Source: Chaenocephalus aceratus (lineage: Eukaryota; Chordata; Actinopteri; Perciformes; Channichthyidae). From it: a stretch of DNA of 64,000 bases. The translations under genes were made by a program, and so were the position numbers. Each line of letters starts with the position of its first letter. The stretch's first letter is position 1. Of the stretch, positions 42,321 to 55,056 are shown piece by piece. The stretch covers positions 21,269,441-21,333,440 of the forward strand of contig CM043798.1 in NCBI GenBank assembly GCA_023974075.1. The letters run 5' to 3'. Below the pieces are notes generated by a model. That model ran no database searches, was not told the DNA's origin, and worked only from the letters and a program-made list of their open reading frames with translations.

Positions 42321-45293
42321 TTAGTCGATGTACTGGGAGAGCCAGCGGAAGCCCTCGCCGTAGCCCTGCCTCTTCAACACACTGCACATGAACACTTCCA
42401 GTGGTCTTGTGTTCAGCTCCTTCATGGCAATTGTGCCCTTAAAGAAAAGCAGGAGAAAAGTCCCATTAGATACACTGTTTTTAGTACATGACACCATATC
42501 TGACAAATGTTTTTCATCTTACAATAGTCAAACCCTAGGTCTTTTTTCATTCTCGTCTCTGGTCGACAATTTCAGAAATAAATCTTTTCCCACTTTATTT
42601 AGAACTCTATTTGTCTGATCATAAGAATCATACTGCTGTGTCTACTCACCTTTCCTGTCGTCTGTCCATACAATCCAAACATTTCTCTCAGCTTCTCCTC
42701 GCTGATGGCCTCTGGTCTGTCAATCTTGTTGCCCAGGATCAGAATAGGCACATTTCCAATAGTCTCATCTGTCATTAATGCCTGATAGGGTAGACCAGAG
42801 TATTACTATGCAGCTTTCATATTTATCATTACCGTAAATAAAAAAATCTCCCACTCAGATACTACTACAGTATTATCATTGACGTCTACTTTAATTTCCT
42901 AGACTTTCCAGAAATACACTTTCCTAGGAACTGACAGAAGTGGACTGCGTTGTATTTGTTAGAAGGCAGACAGTGAAGGGTGCTGTGCATCATTATTCAT
43001 TTTTGAAAAAAGCCATCAAACAATGCTTTGCATTTAATGAGCTATCATGAGAGAAGAAATGAGGAGCTTTGCCTCCTTTACAATGGATTTGCTTTTATAC
43101 AGCCAATTAACATTTGTAGTCCAAGTGGAAGCAGGTACTTACATCAAGTTCAGATTTAGATTCGCCCAATCTAGTTATATCGGCACAATCCACAAGGAAC
43201 ACAATGCCATTGATGGCCGGGAGGTAGTTTTTCCACACTCTTCGGGCTGTATGAACAAACAAAACACAAACATTTTGAGTTTTACACTCCAGTCTGTTAT
43301 ACAATAGACACATTCTGCATTAATTGATTTTACAGTGATATATGGCACTGGCCTTCCTTTTTTTTTTAACAAGAGTATTAACAGGATGGGCACTTTCATT
43401 TGCAACAGTGGTACAAATTGGTATTGTAGCTTTAATATCACATACCGTGACCAATAAAGCCCAAAAACATTAGTATACGCAACACACACATACCTTGTGC
43501 GTGGCCTCCAAGATCGAAGGTTGTGAAAGTCATGCCAGCAATTGTCAGCTCTTCCGAGGCTGAAGGAAAGAAAGGAAATTATAATGAAAAGTCAGGCAAC
43601 CCAAAAGTCACTGATCATAAATGTCTACTTTTATCTCTCAACACATCACTGAGTGAGCATGTATGTGAGAGTAGCACCAACTCACTTGGATGTAAAGTTG
43701 GCACATGCTGTCCCAATCGGTCATCTTTGAGCATGTGCAGTAGTGTTGTTTTGCCAGCATTGTCCAGGCCAAGAAATACTAACTTGCCTGATTTCTTGTA
43801 CAGTCCTGAAACAAAACCAGAGGCATTTTAGAAAACAAAGCTGGGACAATAGACATATTGCATTGTATACTATGCTTAGTCTTTTGAATTCTCACACAAA
43901 GGAACATGTCAAGTGAATTTGGGTGATGAGTCAAGTGGTATTGAAGGTATGTCATGGCTTTCATTTTAAATTAAGCATAAAGAGGACAAAAGAGTTGTAA
44001 AACGTAGCCTTGGTCTCACTTTGATGCACCAGTGGCGGTGCTCCACCCTCGGATTTTCCCTTTCTCTAATATTTACTTTGTGAATGTTACATTTAAAAGG
44101 CAACCTTGCTGGAAAAAATAAGTAGCAGTTGATTTGTTTTATTCTATGAAGGAATGACATTCAGTCATATTCATTTGTATTAAAAAATACAAAACCTCAG
44201 ATGTACTGATTAACTGTGCACAGGAGAAAAAGGTTCGACTTAATCCTCCCTCAACTTTCCAGACATGATTACAAGGCTTTGCGTTGACCTCTCTCTGATT
44301 CAGCGTACTGATAACAGTTGGATTTGTAAATGTGTGACTGAGTCAGCTCTAATAGATATCGCCATTTCTCACAACAGCACTTTGCTACCTGTCGGACCAG
44401 GAGAACAGGAACGACTGCTTCACAGGAGGTGCGCCAACACAGAAACTACAACAGCACTCTTTGGGGGAAGAGCAGCTAGTCCACTTAAAAATTACACTTG
44501 ACAATAAAGTTGACTTTGAGAGGGGGTTGGCCAAACATTTAACTGTCGTCAGGTAGTATATACTAGGTAGTGCTCTGAAAACGTTAGGATTGGCACAGGT
44601 TGCTTATAAGTTAAGAAGCAGAGTGTTGACTAACAGTGATCGTGATCAATGCACACAGTTTACCAGAAACATGTTCTGTACAATGTGGGGCAGATTTGAG
44701 ATTTCATTTTATAAAACATTATATTGAATTGCTTTTCATTGGCAGGGAAAAGACTCAATCAGCACTTTTACGCTTCATGCCGACGTTCACCCAGCCACGG
44801 GTTTAAGCTACGGACACAACTTTACTGGAGTAATGTGGAGCAGTTAAGAAGGGGTGCCTACGGAACAGAGTTTCATATTTGAGTCTGTGTGGCACAACGT
44901 TAACACTTGCAGTATTACTCCGCTTCTACCACAATAGGGATGTATTTCTAAGAACAAAGAGCACTATTGTGAAGAACACACTGAGCCCCGGTTTTCACTG
45001 AACACTTCAGGACTGAGGTGTGAGACAGAGCAGTCGTATCAATTTAGGTTGTTCTTGTGATCACTAAAGACATTAATCAGACTCAACTCAGTGTGATACT
45101 ATCAACTCTGATCCCAATGCAATACAATAGCTTTGTAGTTCACAATACCCTTCTGATTAATGATTTAAAATACAAAAGCAGTCCAAACTGTTGTTTATTT
45201 TCAGTATTTCAGTGTGTCTGATTAACAGTACTTACCTAACAACTGTAGTACGCTATTGAAACCGCTATAAATCCAATCAAATATGAAAGACAT
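42321..45293 (-). CDS. sar1b: Sar1b, COPII small GTPase (six coding exons, 198 residues)
   Basis: Coding exons on the minus strand are 45293-45236, 43805-43686, 43559-43494, 43246-43143, 42781-42650 and 42437-42321; all introns are GT-AG and the phases join into 198 codons, the normal Sar1 length. Residues 1-12 ([12 protein letters not shown]) form the membrane-inserting N-terminal helix. GLDNAGKTT (32-40) is the P-loop, DLGGH (75-79) the switch II motif, NKID (134-137) the guanine motif. Sar1 on GTP binds ER membranes and recruits Sec23/Sec24 to form COPII vesicles. [15 protein letters not shown] and RPLEVFM favour Sar1b over Sar1a; the WLSQYID end is Sar1a-like. The neighbour sec24a supports sar1b. 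Confidence 0.96.
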
Positions 45294-45311
45294 ATCTGGA
45301 GCTGTTGAATC
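45236..45311 (-). other. sar1b: sar1b exon 2, with 5' UTR part and start codon
   Basis: The exon opens after the acceptor TTTTTCAG at 45311, has 18 untranslated bases, the ATG at 45293, and ends with the donor GTAAGT before 45236. The short leader implies at least one upstream non-coding exon. Confidence 0.85.
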
Positions 45312-45837
45312 CTGAAAAACAACAAATGGGGGGAAAAAGCAGATGTAAGAAGACATGAATGTGCACAGGACGAGAAAATGAACTGCTAACATTTTATTTT
45401 GGATGTTACCTCTATCATGATCATATGTGTGAGAAAAAACGTAGCAAATAGGTGTGAATAAATCGTCTTATGTTGTGCGTTTTCCCGAAAGGTTCCCCCT
45501 GACGACCATAACTAAGGTTGTGTTGTTTTTTTGTACATTTGGTTGTTACTAATCTTATCCAGACTGTCAGTTTCTACCACTGAACATTATATACTGAACA
45601 GTAAACAATATCAAGGAAACAAGTGTCAGCATTTAACTCTTGAAGTATACTTCGTGGAGGATTTGGACAGCATTATTAAGACAGTATCCTTCATCCCCTA
45701 GCATGAACAGAATACTGATATACAAAGAGTTTCTACAATAGCTGGCATGACACACGCATGTATAATCTCTGCTGAAATCTGCATTAAAATGGCAGGCTGT
45801 TTATGTTTCCATTCTGCTAAGTTTACACTTTACTTAA

Positions 45838-46810
45838 AGGGGACCTATCATGCAAAATGCACTTTTGTACGTCTTTTATACATGAATATGTGTCCCCGGT
45901 GTTCCATGGAACTCACTGAGTGTCAGAAAACACAACCCTCTCTTTTCCTCCATACCCAAATCTCTAAAAACGGGGCTGCAACGGATCTGATACAGACTGA
46001 TCCAGATTTGAATTATTTTCTACGTCACAGAAGTGGTGCTCCGCTTAGTGGTCAACTCTCCACCTATCAGGGGAATGTGGGGTTGGGCCACGGCCGGCCA
46101 TTGCCGCTCGAAAGCGCTGGAGACGCTGTAGTACATATGCCAGGCCTGTAAGTGGCGCTGTAGTCTGCCACAAAAGCAGCGAAGAAGACTTCCCGCGCAT
46201 GGTTGCCATGGTTGCCCTTCTGTTTATTCTCCGCTGTGGCTCTTTTTCTCCCTCCCCGAGGCAAGCGTTTGCTCCTGTAATTCAATGCAATCCTTCCCCG
46301 TCGAGGCAAGCACTGTAATTCTCTCCTGTTAGTCCACCAGCAGATGACAAACACCCACCTCTCCGCCTCTTCCAAGGAACCAGGGGACCGTGCGGCAGAG
46401 TTTCAGTTAGATTTTTTTCCACCGGTCAACATGTCCGTTAAAGTTTAAATCTTAGAAAAGTGCCGGTCAAAGGTCTCCTTTGTTATTTATTGAGCTTTAA
46501 AACAAATGAATAATGACTATATAATCATATATAAGAATAAAACACGGAGGACAGAGATCTCTTTTTCTCCCCCTCTTCTGGCAGCCCAGCAGCTGATCTC
46601 AAAGCACTCTGCAGGGGGCCGTGGTCAGTTGTAGCTCACATAATCAGCCCCTTGCAAAAACAGGGCTGGAAAGATCAAATAGAGCGAAATGAGGCATGGC
46701 TAAAATGCAGGATCTGTTTGGTATTTTTTTTTTTTTTAAACGATATTTATATACTTTATATAGGTACGGCCCTACAATATATTGTTCAAATATAGCATGA
46801 TATGTCCCCT
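45838..46810. mobile_element. piggyBac-like non-autonomous element, 973 bp
   Basis: It is bounded by TTAA on both sides (45834-45837, 46811-46814). The ends AGGGGACCTATCATGC and GCATGATATGTCCCCT are inverted repeats. TTAA targets and this terminal sequence fit the piggyBac group. No transposase is present. It lies in sar1b intron 1 upstream of the first coding exon. Confidence 0.85.
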
Positions 46811-47267
46811 TTAAATAGCTCAACTGTAGGGAAATGTGGAGGTTTTATCTTACTGTGTAATATATAAACAATATTTTTGATTTAAAATGTAGAGAGGGGA
46901 ATAAGTAAGTATATACATAATGCATATTCCTAGATTATTTGGTCAAAATAATTGTTAACATATTGATAAAATAATGTCTTAATGCCAAATTTGTTACAAC
47001 ACTGGAACTAAACCAGATTGATGCGACGGCACTGCCTGAGAAAATGACGCCTGCCTTAACCCATCAGCAGGATATTGACAGATGATAAGAACAATGATTG
47101 TATTTATACTAGGGATGCTCCGATCGATCGGTCACCGATCGAGATCGGCCGATACTCACTCTCTACCGATCGATCGATGCTCTCTAAACATGCCGATCGC
47201 GAGAGCCGATCGCATGACGTAAAATACATGATACTTTTCTCTGTGTGCGGCAAAACAAGCTCGCCAA

Positions 47268-47408
47268 AATGGCTTCACCGGTCTGGCAGTATTTCAAGGT
47301 GTCCGAAAAAGACAGTAAAATAGCGGAATGCAACGTGTGTGAAGCAGAAATCCTGCAGCTCCACCCGCTGAGACGGACCGGTGAGCGGAGCCAAACACAC
47401 AAGAGTTA
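47268..47408 (+). pseudogene. BED finger N-terminal half of hAT transposase
   Basis: ATG at 47268 reads MASPVWQYFKVSEKD and then CNVC, the first zinc ligand pair of a BED finger. The frame runs on for about 20 codons without the His pair and stops near 47408. It is a truncated transposase start. Confidence 0.7.
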
Positions 47409-47780
47409 GACCTACTTAGCTATTTGATCTACCTCTGGAACAAGCTAAACTAGTTATAAATATATTTATTCTTCACTGTCGGGTCACTCATTACTGGATC
47501 AGTGAGCTGTATGAGATACTGACAGGCTGTCAGGAGGGAGAGAGGGGGGGGGAGAGAGGGGGGGGAGAGAGAGGGAGAGAGAAAAAGAGAGCGCTTCCGC
47601 TCATTTCTCCCGTGTTATTATCCAAAGTGAATGTAAACTTGAATAATGTACATCATTTGAATGTAATAATTAAGTTGATTGTTGTGTGTGGAAGCTCCAG
47701 TGAATGAGCCCCATTAACTGAGTTTTAAGCATCACTTTAAATGGAAGATTTAAAGTGATGTTTAAATCTTTCATTTACAG

Positions 47781-50125
47781 TGCATGACATTAAGGATTTT
47801 GGGAGATGGCCCTGTGGGCCATCTAAGCTAATTTACAGATGGCCCTGAGCCCAATAGAGATTGCCCTGAAAAATGTGCGTGGACTAAATGACGCACGAAG
47901 GGTTTGGGGGCCTCCCCCTAGAACATTTAGATTTTTGCAGGTCTTAGATGCTGTCTGCTTCTCTAGACTGAATTATAAAATGAACCACCACAATATTATA
48001 TTGTTCAATTTTATTCTTCATTTCACTTGTTTGTTTGTTCTTGTTTGTGTTTGCTCGCTTGCATGCCCTGCATAGCTATAAGAAATACTTAAGTTGTTGG
48101 TCAAGACACTTTCCATCTGATGAAGGCAAATGCCTTCCCAGATGTAAAAAAGTAGAAAACATTACATTCAGTTATAACTGCCAAAACAAACATTATTTAC
48201 ACTATTATGGCCCCTGTTAAAAATGTTTGTAATGTTATCTACTGTAAGTTGGTCGAACGAATGCCTCCTCATCCGGAAGCTGACCGAGCAGACCCGAGCA
48301 GCAGTCGAGAGGAGCCGAGCGCATCCGCGAAGCACACAAAATGGCGACGTCAGAGTTCCCGTTAGCCGGCAAATCTAAATCTCTTCGGTCAAAATAATTT
48401 CCCTTTAGCGCAATACCGCTTCAGTTGCACCACTTATGTGACAGACAAGAAGAGTATGTGACGGACAAGAATAGTCAATTATAATGTCTAACACTTCATG
48501 TGGAGAAAGAGATGTCCTGTATGGGTTGATTGTGCGTTGATCTGTTGGTAATGCCTCGGGTTTCCGGTGGGCATGTAAACAAATGCATAATGCTGCGCTA
48601 TACTTTGCAGCCTCACCCGGTTGCATAGCGACACTTATTGTTTAGTTGTCTTATAATAAGCAGGTAGTCATATCATTAGCTAGAACTAGCTGGATCTGAT
48701 CGATATGGACATAAACGCGAGTGAAGTCTAATCTGATGGGAGAGAGAGATCAGCTGCTGCTGACGAGTCGACACGCAGCTCTGCATGATCCCCTGCAGCG
48801 GTGAGTGGAACAAAACACACACTTCAGATTAGAATATCACACGTAGCTATTTTAATGACTAGGGGTCGACCGATAATCGGCTTGGCCGATTATTGGCGCC
48901 GATATTCCAAATTTGACCGATTATCGGTCTTTTTTTATCAAATTGCCGATACAATTTTGGCTCTGATGCGGCCGTTTCTCTGGCTGCAGTCACCACTCTG
49001 TGTACACGAGCAATGTCCCGTACACGAGCAATGTCCCGTCCACAGCGCTATCAGATAGGCTATTACTGAAGATTTTCCGGGCGGGAGCCAGCCAGAGAGG
49101 CAGGACCTTCTCAGATTACAGGCAGGTACGAAAGAACGCAGACACAGACTGAAGCATGCAGCAGCGCTGAGCGGCAGAGCGATACATGTGTTAAACCGAA
49201 GTTCAATAAACATCCCTATCCCCTATGCTGAAGTTGCAAAAACACCACGATCTTATGATCCAATTCTATCAGTTTCCCAGTTATACAGGGACGCGGGAAG
49301 TCAGTCAGTCAGAGTTGGGGGTGCGTGCAGCGTCTCCCAGCGGAGTAACTGTGGTGGGGGGGGGGGGAGGGGCTGCGAGTGGAGCCTCGCCGTTTTTAAG
49401 GTTGATATGTGAAGCTCATTAGCTAGCCAACATGTATCTAGCAAATGTTTAACAAAATATTAGAAGTGAGGCTACTAGACTAACGTTAGGTCTACTGTAA
49501 TAGCCTCACTTTTAATAGTTTGCAAAACATTAGCTAGCACTAGTGTTTTGCAGTTGCTAGCAGCTTATTGGGATGTTATGCTAGACAGACAGATATAATA
49601 AATTAAGCATTATTGTTAGTTAAGCATGTCAGCCTGCAGCCCCACTTCTTGTCTCTCTGTCTAACTCATTGCACTAAAGAAAAGGGCACAGAGAGGAAAC
49701 CAGTTGTAAGATGTTTAAAAGTTAATTAAACATAATATAGGCTATGCTTAAATGCATTTCAAAGAAGTTGTGTTGAGTTGTGTTGGAGTTTGTGTTATTC
49801 TACATTTTGACACCAAGATTTTTTTTTTACTGCAAATGTATATCGGTTCCAAATATCGGTTATCGGTCTCCTTGATTACTAATAATCGGTATCGGTATCG
49901 GCCTTGAAAAAGCCATATCGGTCGATCACTATTAACGACCTCTCAAACTACCTAAACTAGCTATAGATATGTTTAGTTTTACTGTCGGGTCACTCATTAC
50001 TGGATCCGCGAGCTGCATGATACTGGGATACCCGATCGGGCAACCAGCAGGTGAGGCTTCATTGCCCGAGATAAATACTAGATGGCCCCGGGCCATCGGG
50101 CAGTCCTTAATGTCGAGCCCTGCAT
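47781..50125 (+). mobile_element. Middle hAT-like element, interrupted
   Basis: The ends are CAGTGCATGACATTAAGGA and, at the right, TCCTTAATGTCGAGCCCTG, close inverted repeats. CATTTA is found just outside both ends, though the 8-bp duplication is not clean. The body matches 34175-35389 in reverse. It sits in the outer element and is split by the inner one. No transposase was recognised. Confidence 0.7.
48860..49931. mobile_element. Innermost hAT element, 1072 bp
   Basis: The ends are TAGGGGTCGACCGATAATCG and CATATCGGTCGATCACTA. The flanks are TTAATGAC and TTAACGAC (48852-48859, 49932-49939), an 8-bp duplication with one change. The uninterrupted relative at 34.3 kb reads TTAATTAC at this point. 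Short ATCGG words crowd both ends. No coding region was recognised. Confidence 0.85.
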
Positions 50126-51307
50126 TTAGGCTCCGCCCACTTGATCGGTTCGGCCGATACTGATTCCGGCGATCGGCCCCGAAATTGGCGATCGGAGCAT
50201 CCCTAATTTATACATCCAATGATTAGCTTGTTCCAGTAAAAGCCTTTGAACAGCAGGACAGGAGATTCACAGCACTGATCACATGCCATCTGACAGCTCT
50301 TCAATAGGCAACACAAGTGTTTTGTTCAACACAGTTAATCTACAAGGGCCTTGGAACTTAAGCCTAGTCTTACCCTTTCATGATAAGCAATCCAGATTGT
50401 ATTTCAAATTAAACCAAATAGATCTTATATAGGACCAGCTTTAAATGTGGGGAGCTAAGAACATCTGAATCACTACATGCTACAGCGTGTTGGTTTTGAT
50501 AAAACAAAAGTTTTGCTTTGTTCATTTGTTGTTCTAGCTCACTGAAGGTTATTTTAAGTGATTTGTGGGCAGTGAGAATCTGAGAAAAGGGGGGGCAAAA
50601 AAACTCTCTATAACAACGTTTAATTTATATAATTGTTTACACTTCCCCATAATTCATCATGTTTGCTACACAAGGGAGACACACAGTCTTTTCAAACTTC
50701 ATCTCAGTTCCTTGTCTTTTCTCTTTCACTGTTGCAGAGGTACGTTTTCACCGACCTCTAGCACCAGTTACATAATAGTCAAACAACTCTGGGGCTAAAG
50801 TATAAGGTAGCCAAAGGTCAAGAACACGCAAACACAGCTGAACTGCATGTCAGCTGCTGCTAACTCCTGTCCCATATTCTCTCATGCCTGCTTCCACACC
50901 TTGTACGAGGCTGTGTGCTGGTCTCATGGACTGAAGCTCCCATGTGTGACGTGATGCACCCGTGAATGTAAAACTGTTTCAAAGTAGCTGTAATATGTTC
51001 ATTTAAGACACAATTGTGTGTTGCATTGAGGACATTTGCCAGAAGGCAGCAGCCGTAACTTGCTTAAAATGATCCGTTTTACTCATAATTGAGTTCATGG
51101 ATAATGAACAGGAGGAATTTGGTTAGAAGTGCCCCCAGAGCTAAACTGACTATCAATGAGACATCTGTTGTGTATTAAATATATCAGATAGTTATTGACA
51201 TTATTTTAGGTTAACTCTTTCAGAACAGGCTTCATTAAGTCTGAAGTGTTACTACTCAAAAGTCACCAGACTGCAAATTGTGACGGTTTGCCCTAATAAC
51301 TATCCAC

Positions 51308-52822
51308 TAGTGGTGTAATGTAACTAAATACATTGACTCAGGTACTGTACTTAAGTAAAACATGTAGGTTGTTGTACTTAAGTTAACTATTTTCACAATA
51401 TGCTACTTTATACTTTTGCTCCACTACATTTTGTAGGCAAATGTTGTACTCCATTACATTTATTTGACATATTTGGTTACTAGTTACTTTGCAGATCTAG
51501 ATTATTAAAACAAAATAAAAATCAACACACATTATAATATTATTAATATTATAGGTGAAGCTACCCAGTAGAGTATAAAGTAAATCAAATAATCCTCACC
51601 TTTACCTAGTAAAACATTGAAGTGACAAACTTCAAACACCACATTGAGGTTCTAACAAAGAAATTGAAATTCACTCTTGGCTTCCTTTTCAGACTTAAAT
51701 GTTGTTTTTCAACTTCATCCCGTAAAAGGTTGGTCTCTGGCTTATTCCTGTCCCAGCTGGACTACGGTGATACCATTTATAGATTTGCCTGTCCCACTGT
51801 TTTGGCCAAACTTGACCCACTCTACCATGCTGCACTGCGTTATATATCAAATGCACCCTATAGGACTCATCATTGCAAACTGTATAGCCTAACTGGATGG
51901 TTCTCACTTACTATGCGTAGGATGCAGCATTGGTTTTTATTAATGTATAAAGCCATTTTAGGTAAGCTTCCACTGTACATATGTGCCAGATTTGCTCCAG
52001 TTTGTGACAACCTCAGATCCAGTGCCTGGATACGGTTCCAGGTACCTGCCGTGCGGACTGAGGCTGGAAAAAGGAGTCTTTTTTATTATGGCCCTTGGTC
52101 TTGGAATGACCTTCAATCACGCCTAAAACTGAGGGCACTTGTCTCAATAGCATGTTTTAAATTGAAGTTGTCTGAAGTCCTTACCACGAGCTGCTCTTAG
52201 TAATAAGTAGTGTACCTTTTTTACTGTCCTAATGTGCACAATGTAGTGACTGCTTTTTTGTCTTTTGTTTTCTTAGTTATGTTCTCTGTATTTGTATATG
52301 TTTGTGTTATGTGTAACCTTGCTGCCTTCTTGGCCAGGTCAGCATTGAAAATGAGATTTTATCTCAATGCTTTTTTATCTGGTTAAATAAAGGTTAAATA
52401 AACACATAAACGCACCAATCATTATTTTTTAAATAATAGGAATATATAAATATTATACATTTACTCAAGTACTGTACTTGAGTGCACTTTTGAGATACGT
52501 GTCTTACTTGAGTATTACAATGTCTTGCTACCTTTTACTCCTAGTCCATTAAAATGTACAATGCAGAGGTACACCTGGACTCAATTCAAGAACCAGAGCA
52601 GTAAATAAAATACAAATTAACTGCACCTTTGCCAGCTTTGAATAAACACATGAATGCATCAATAAGTATGATCAAAACAAATAATACATATAATTCTGGA
52701 AGGGGACAATCTGCATAATTTAGGACTTTTGTACTTAAGTAAGATTTTGAACACAGTATTCCGGCTCTTTAATGGTTCTACTTTTACTTAAATACAAGAT
52801 CTGAATACTTCTTCCACCTCTG
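51308..52822. mobile_element. Abundant fish MITE (ACTTAAGTA type) split by an L2 LINE
   Basis: The left end AGTGGTGTAATGTAACTAA and right end GATCTGAATACTTCTTCCAC are those of a very common teleost repeat with many ACTTAAGTA words. The L2 fragment at 51621-52404 interrupts it. A fuller copy in the other direction is at 53892-54335. A related end fragment lies at 53095-53127. Confidence 0.75.
51621..52404 (+). mobile_element. 5'-truncated L2-type LINE
   Basis: The frame 51622-52200 gives LSQLDYGDTIYRFACPTVLA, LDPLYHAALRYISNAPYRTH, LYSLTGWFSLTMRRMQHW and YKAILGKLPLYI. This is the C-terminal part after the RT core in L2-like LINEs. A short 3' UTR ends in GGTTAAATAAAGGTTAAATA, the usual L2 tail. 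The catalytic RT is absent. Confidence 0.85.
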
Positions 52823-53592
52823 CTATCCACCATCTACCTCAATTCTTAAATTGCTGAAAATAACTGGAAATGTTTCTTCACGTTCAACATGTGTTTCTTA
52901 TGTAGTCTAACGTTAAGCATATCAGTCAAAATGTGTTTCGGTTCACACATTAAGTCAACCACTGACTAGCTCAACATTTTCCTTCCAAAGTTTCTTTGCA
53001 GATATGGATTAATGATATAAATCATAATCAACTCTTACATAAGACTTTAGTTACACCGTATTAGTATTTCTGCTCTGTGGCAGTTCTAGTTTTACAAGTA
53101 CAAGATCTGAATACTTCTTCCACTAAAGATCGGTGTCTGACCATTTCAGTGTCAAAGATAAAATAAAATAAAGGTCCAAATATCTGATTAATAATGTCAA
53201 TGATAGACGCATACGTTAATTGTATCTATTTAAACCCAGTTTTAGGCCGACTTGTAGGGAGGCTAGCAGGAAGCCACTAGCTACGTGTCATATTCTCTGA
53301 CAGGCGACGTTGCATCAACTTGCTACGTTAGCTAATCAGCCGTTATCTAGATACTTCACTAACCAACACCAGCATTATTATTTTTTCGAGTATTTTGGTT
53401 CTATTAATACATTTGAATGTTGAGATAAATACAACAGTGGGTCAACTTCAGTTTAAATGCACCTCGAGGAAAATAATAGGCAAGTTGGTGTTAGCAATGC
53501 TAATGTAGCACCGTTAGCAGCCGGGATCATTTGCTAGCCGGCTAACATAAGACTATTTTTCTTTTCTCGAGATCATATATTTTAACACTTAC

Positions 53593-53800
53593 CCGTTATG
53601 TACGTGTAGATTAGTTAACAGAGTGTGTTGGCTCTCTCTGTCATGTAAATTGATCTCCCGGTCCAGCGAAATGCCAAGTCTTCCTCTCCTTTTTTGTGTT
53701 TTGCTACTGAGCCACGACAGTGCAATGGCTTCTCAAGCAACTCCCAAAAAAACTCTGACCGGCCGCTTCCTGTTTATGTTTCACAATCATCTTTCCGGCC
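53593..53800 (-). promoter_or_regulatory. sar1b: Probable sar1b 5' UTR exon and promoter
   Basis: A good donor (CGG|GTAAGTG on the minus strand) ends a candidate exon at 53593. The sequence upstream to about 53800 holds GACCGGCCGC and CTTTCCGGCCGG near 53790. No coding sequence is expected, since the start codon is in the next exon. The exact start is not known. Confidence 0.5.
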
Positions 53801-53891
53801 GGAGAACTCAAATAAAACTTAGTGTTCTTTAACACATATCCTATCACAAATGTCACTGGATGTATTGTTAATTACATATTTAATCAAGGCA

Positions 53892-54335
53892 CAGGTGGAA
53901 GAAGTACTAAGATGATTTACTTAAGTAATGTAGCAAAAGTCCTGCATTCAAAATTGTAATATATATTATGAAAAGTAAAAGTACTTGTTATGCAAAAAGG
54001 CAAGTTTTTAAAATTATTTGATTAAAATGTTTGGTGCATTAATGTGGTCATCACTTTCATGTTGTACTTAGGAAAGATGGGGTTTATAGATTAATTGATA
54101 CGCTACTGTTTAGCTCAATCTATGTAAATATATGATTATGTGTCGATTTCTATTTTTGTATTAGCCTAAATATTCAAAGTAACTAGTAAATAAATATCTG
54201 AAATAAATGTTGTGGCGTAAAATGTATAAAGTAGCATAATTTGAAAGTACTCATGTGAAGTATAAGTACCCACATGTTTTACTTGAGTACAGTAGGCCTA
54301 CTTAAGTAAATGTGTTCAGTTACATTACACCACTG
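53892..54335. mobile_element. Fish MITE between sar1b and sec24a
   Basis: It starts CAGGTGGAAGAAGTAC and ends CAGTTACATTACACCACTG, the same family as 51308-52822 but in the opposite direction. It lies within the interval between the two gene starts. Confidence 0.8.
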
Positions 54336-54689
54336 GTTAAACTATAACGAAACAAAACGAAAAACCCTGAAACGGTTTATCTCTGCTTGTATAACAGTTT
54401 TGCGATATATCATGTACATTCATGAACTAATAAGACATTTTATTTGTGTTGTGCTGGGTAGGAAGTGTGAATTGGTATCTCTTTAAATGAAAACACTTGC
54501 TCCTGTGAACATGATCACAGTTTAAAAAAATGTCTTTAATATTTAGGTAAAAATGACCCTTGTGATTGTGAGATTATTATTATAATGCCAACTAGGCAGA
54601 TGTTACTACATCCAAATTATATAATAAAAATACTTCACTCTCTCCTCTTGTTTCCAGTACACTGGAAAACCCAGAGCACCAGAGGAAAT

Positions 54690-55056
54690 GCCACGTGTAC
54701 ATACTGCGCATGCCCGACGAGTTTTACGTGTATCCGTCTGGGTGATCCCAACTTCCGGTGAAAGAGAAGTGTCTTACACGATTACTCTTGACAAGGCCTA
54801 TCGTTACTCACCCGTTAGGTAGTTGGACGGGGTTTTCGGTAATAACCATGGCTCTGTGATCATCAACGAGTCAGGTTATTTACTTTTTTTAAGAAATAAG
54901 GAAACGTCACTGCTATAGTCGCTGCTTTTAGTAAACACCGCATCGTCAGAGCCACAGGTTTGAACGTTAACAGCTAGTTAGTTAGCTAGCTAACACGTAA
55001 GCTAGCTATTCGCCAACCCAAGCACCTCTAAATTAAGTCCTGGTGTCTATTTCAAA
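54690..55056 (+). promoter_or_regulatory. sec24a: sec24a promoter and 5' UTR
   Basis: CACGTG (54692), TGCGCATGC (54705-54713, NRF1-like) and ACTTCCGG (54751, ETS-like) cluster within 70 bases, as in housekeeping promoters. Transcription would start soon after. A tiny upstream frame ATGGCTCTGTGA lies at 54848-54859 in a good start context, before the main ATG at 55057. Confidence 0.6.

Larger units (their letters stand above)
47110..50205. mobile_element. Outer hAT element with two nested hAT insertions
   Basis: The ends TAGGGATGCTCCGATCG and CGATCGGAGCATCCCTA are perfect inverted repeats, flanked by an exact 8-bp ATTTATAC (47102-47109, 50206-50213). It holds many GATCGG-type words near its ends. 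From 47268 an N-terminal BED segment is readable. The middle is occupied by the elements at 47781-50125 and 48860-49931. A GA-rich run lies at 47540-47590. It is in sar1b intron 1. Confidence 0.92.

Noticed and set aside
43047..43831. Plus-strand ORFs across the sar1b locus
   Set aside because: They are antisense to verified sar1b exons and introns.
42321..45293. Assignment as sar1a
   Set aside because: The WLSQYID end is Sar1a-like, but the N-terminal DWIYSGF, RPEAIS and RPLEVF residues and the sec24a neighbour fit sar1b better.
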